A DNA stretch of 15,072 nt. Source: an uncultured Selenomonadaceae bacterium (GTDB taxonomy: Bacteria; Bacillota; Negativicutes; Selenomonadales; Selenomonadaceae). The position numbers and the translations under genes are program-made. The notes below the pieces were generated by a model. The model searched no databases and had not been told where the DNA came from. It saw only the letters and a list, made by a program, of their open reading frames with translations. Below, piece by piece: positions 14,253 through 15,072 of this stretch. The stretch covers positions 1 to 15,072 of the forward strand of contig CALZDE010000026.1 of the NCBI GenBank assembly GCA_945637225.1, given 5' to 3'. Position 1 is the stretch's first letter, and each line of letters begins with the position of its first letter.

Positions 14253-15072
14253 CAGCAGAACAGATTAAAAAAATAGCAGGAGCAGTAATTGTATTCCTGC
14301 TTATTATGTCCAGTTCACTTTATTTCTTGATGGAAGTGAGAAATGGTATTCATCAGGAACAGCAGAAGGAAGCCTATGATTTAGCAAAAAGCTATACGGA
14401 GATAATCGAGGCAGAGACCTTGAAGGCTGGAAAGGAAGCGGCGGCTTTTGCGGGAAATGCTCAGTTTAAGGGCACACCTTCAAAGTGGTTTCCAAAGGAA
14501 GCTCAGGCTATGATGGACGAACACCCTGCGATAGTGGGAATGGAGCTGGCACAGTTCGGGAAAAAGGACATAATCACCAGCTACCCTGAGAATTTTTCTG
14601 TTGCAAAGGAAGCAGGGATAGTCGAGGTATGCAAGAATATCAAGGAAAATACAAATGATGGTGACAGTGAGCCTAGGATGGTGGCCCCAGTGGAACTTGC
14701 AGATGGCTCAACAGGGGCGGTATGCGTTGTACCGATTTTTCTTTTTAATGCCAAGGATGTAAAATTTAATCAATGGGGAAGCTTGACCGTAGTATATAAA
14801 TTACCTGATTTAATTTCCGAAGCAAATATCACATCAATTCCAGAAAAAAATTATATTTATCGTCTGTACGGAAACAATCCTCTTTTAACTGATGACGGAG
14901 AAATTCTCACATCTGTAGCAGAAATGCCAGCAGAAACAGAATCCTCATCAGCTATTGTCCCACAGGGCTTATGGCTCTTGAAGGTGGCTCCAGACGGCGG
15001 TTTTGGCTACGGCATTCCAACAGTTGGAGCTGTGGTTATAAGTGCAGTTTTGGGAATACTGGGCGGAGTAGC
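14249..15072 (+). CDS. Membrane protein with extracytoplasmic CHASE-like sensor domain (3' truncated by window edge)
   Basis: The ATG at 14249 overlaps the DUF951 stop, and the frame stays open for 274 codons to the window end. Residues about 9-29 (IAGAVIVFLLIMSSSLYFLME) form a first membrane helix. Residues about 32-250 are extracytoplasmic, and a second hydrophobic stretch starts near 255 (GIPTVGAVVISAVLGIL). The outer domain resembles CHASE sensors: an early helix with repeated acidic and Ala residues, HPAIVGMELAQFGKKDIITSYPEN, VCVVPIF, NQWGSLTVVYKLPDLI, and the closing LWLLKVAPDGGFGY. CHASE domains usually feed histidine kinases, GGDEF/EAL proteins or adenylate cyclases; the output domain lies beyond the window and cannot be named. 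No separate ribosome binding site is obvious beyond GGGTGAAG just inside the preceding gene. Domain call is moderate. Confidence 0.65.
   Translation, partial: MTAEQIKKIAGAVIVFLLIMSSSLYFLMEVRNGIHQEQQKEAYDLAKSYTEIIEAETLKAGKEAAAFAGNAQFKGTPSKWFPKEAQAMMDEHPAIVGMELAQFGKKDIITSYPENFSVAKEAGIVEVCKNIKENTNDGDSEPRMVAPVELADGSTGAVCVVPIFLFNAKDVKFNQWGSLTVVYKLPDLISEANITSIPEKNYIYRLYGNNPLLTDDGEILTSVAEMPAETESSSAIVPQGLWLLKVAPDGGFGYGIPTVGAVVISAVLGILGGV

Overview
The window looks like a chromosomal sugar-utilisation locus from an anaerobic member of the Bacillota, probably a gut or rumen bacterium. The evidence is the Gram-positive-type class II GalT, the galactokinase variant with a GNHTD motif, the DUF951 protein, strong GGAGG-type ribosome binding sites and a moderate GC content (judged by eye, not counted). 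Clostridia and Negativicutes both remain possible; the genus cannot be settled from the sequence alone. No phage, transposon, CRISPR, tRNA or rRNA signal was seen.

Layout. Bases 1-939 are the 3' part of a gene for a galactose/glucose-binding (MglB-like) lipoprotein whose start lies upstream of the window. After a 179-base gap with a possible promoter comes a seven-gene same-strand cluster (1119-13133): a melibiose-carrier-type GPH permease, GH36 alpha-galactosidase, GH2 beta-galactosidase, galK, galT, galE and galM. A rho-independent terminator at 13141-13171 ends it. A nitrilase-superfamily amidase gene (13187-13939) lies convergently on the minus strand. Divergent from it is a two-gene unit: a 68-residue DUF951 zinc-ribbon-like protein, and a membrane protein with an extracytoplasmic CHASE-like sensor domain that overlaps it by ATGA and runs off the right edge.

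How it works together. The permease would bring alpha- and/or beta-galactosides (melibiose, raffinose-type sugars, lactose, galactobiose) into the cytoplasm by cation symport. Two signal-less cytoplasmic galactosidases release galactose. GalM, GalK, GalT and GalE then form a complete Leloir pathway to glucose-1-phosphate. No transcription regulator, ABC permease or phosphoglucomutase is encoded in the window.

Points of interest. The MglB-like lipoprotein appears to have lost several classical galactose-contacting residues and has no ABC partner downstream. The alpha-galactosidase gene is flanked by two long hairpins (15-bp stems, each with a nested inner hairpin and no U-tract) that keep pairing only as plus-strand RNA through G-U wobbles. 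A hexanucleotide AT repeat precedes galM. Gene starts were refined from ribosome binding sites for lacZ, galE and the amidase. Nothing here amounts to a clearly undescribed system; the strongest leads are the altered binding protein and the paired intercistronic RNA structures.
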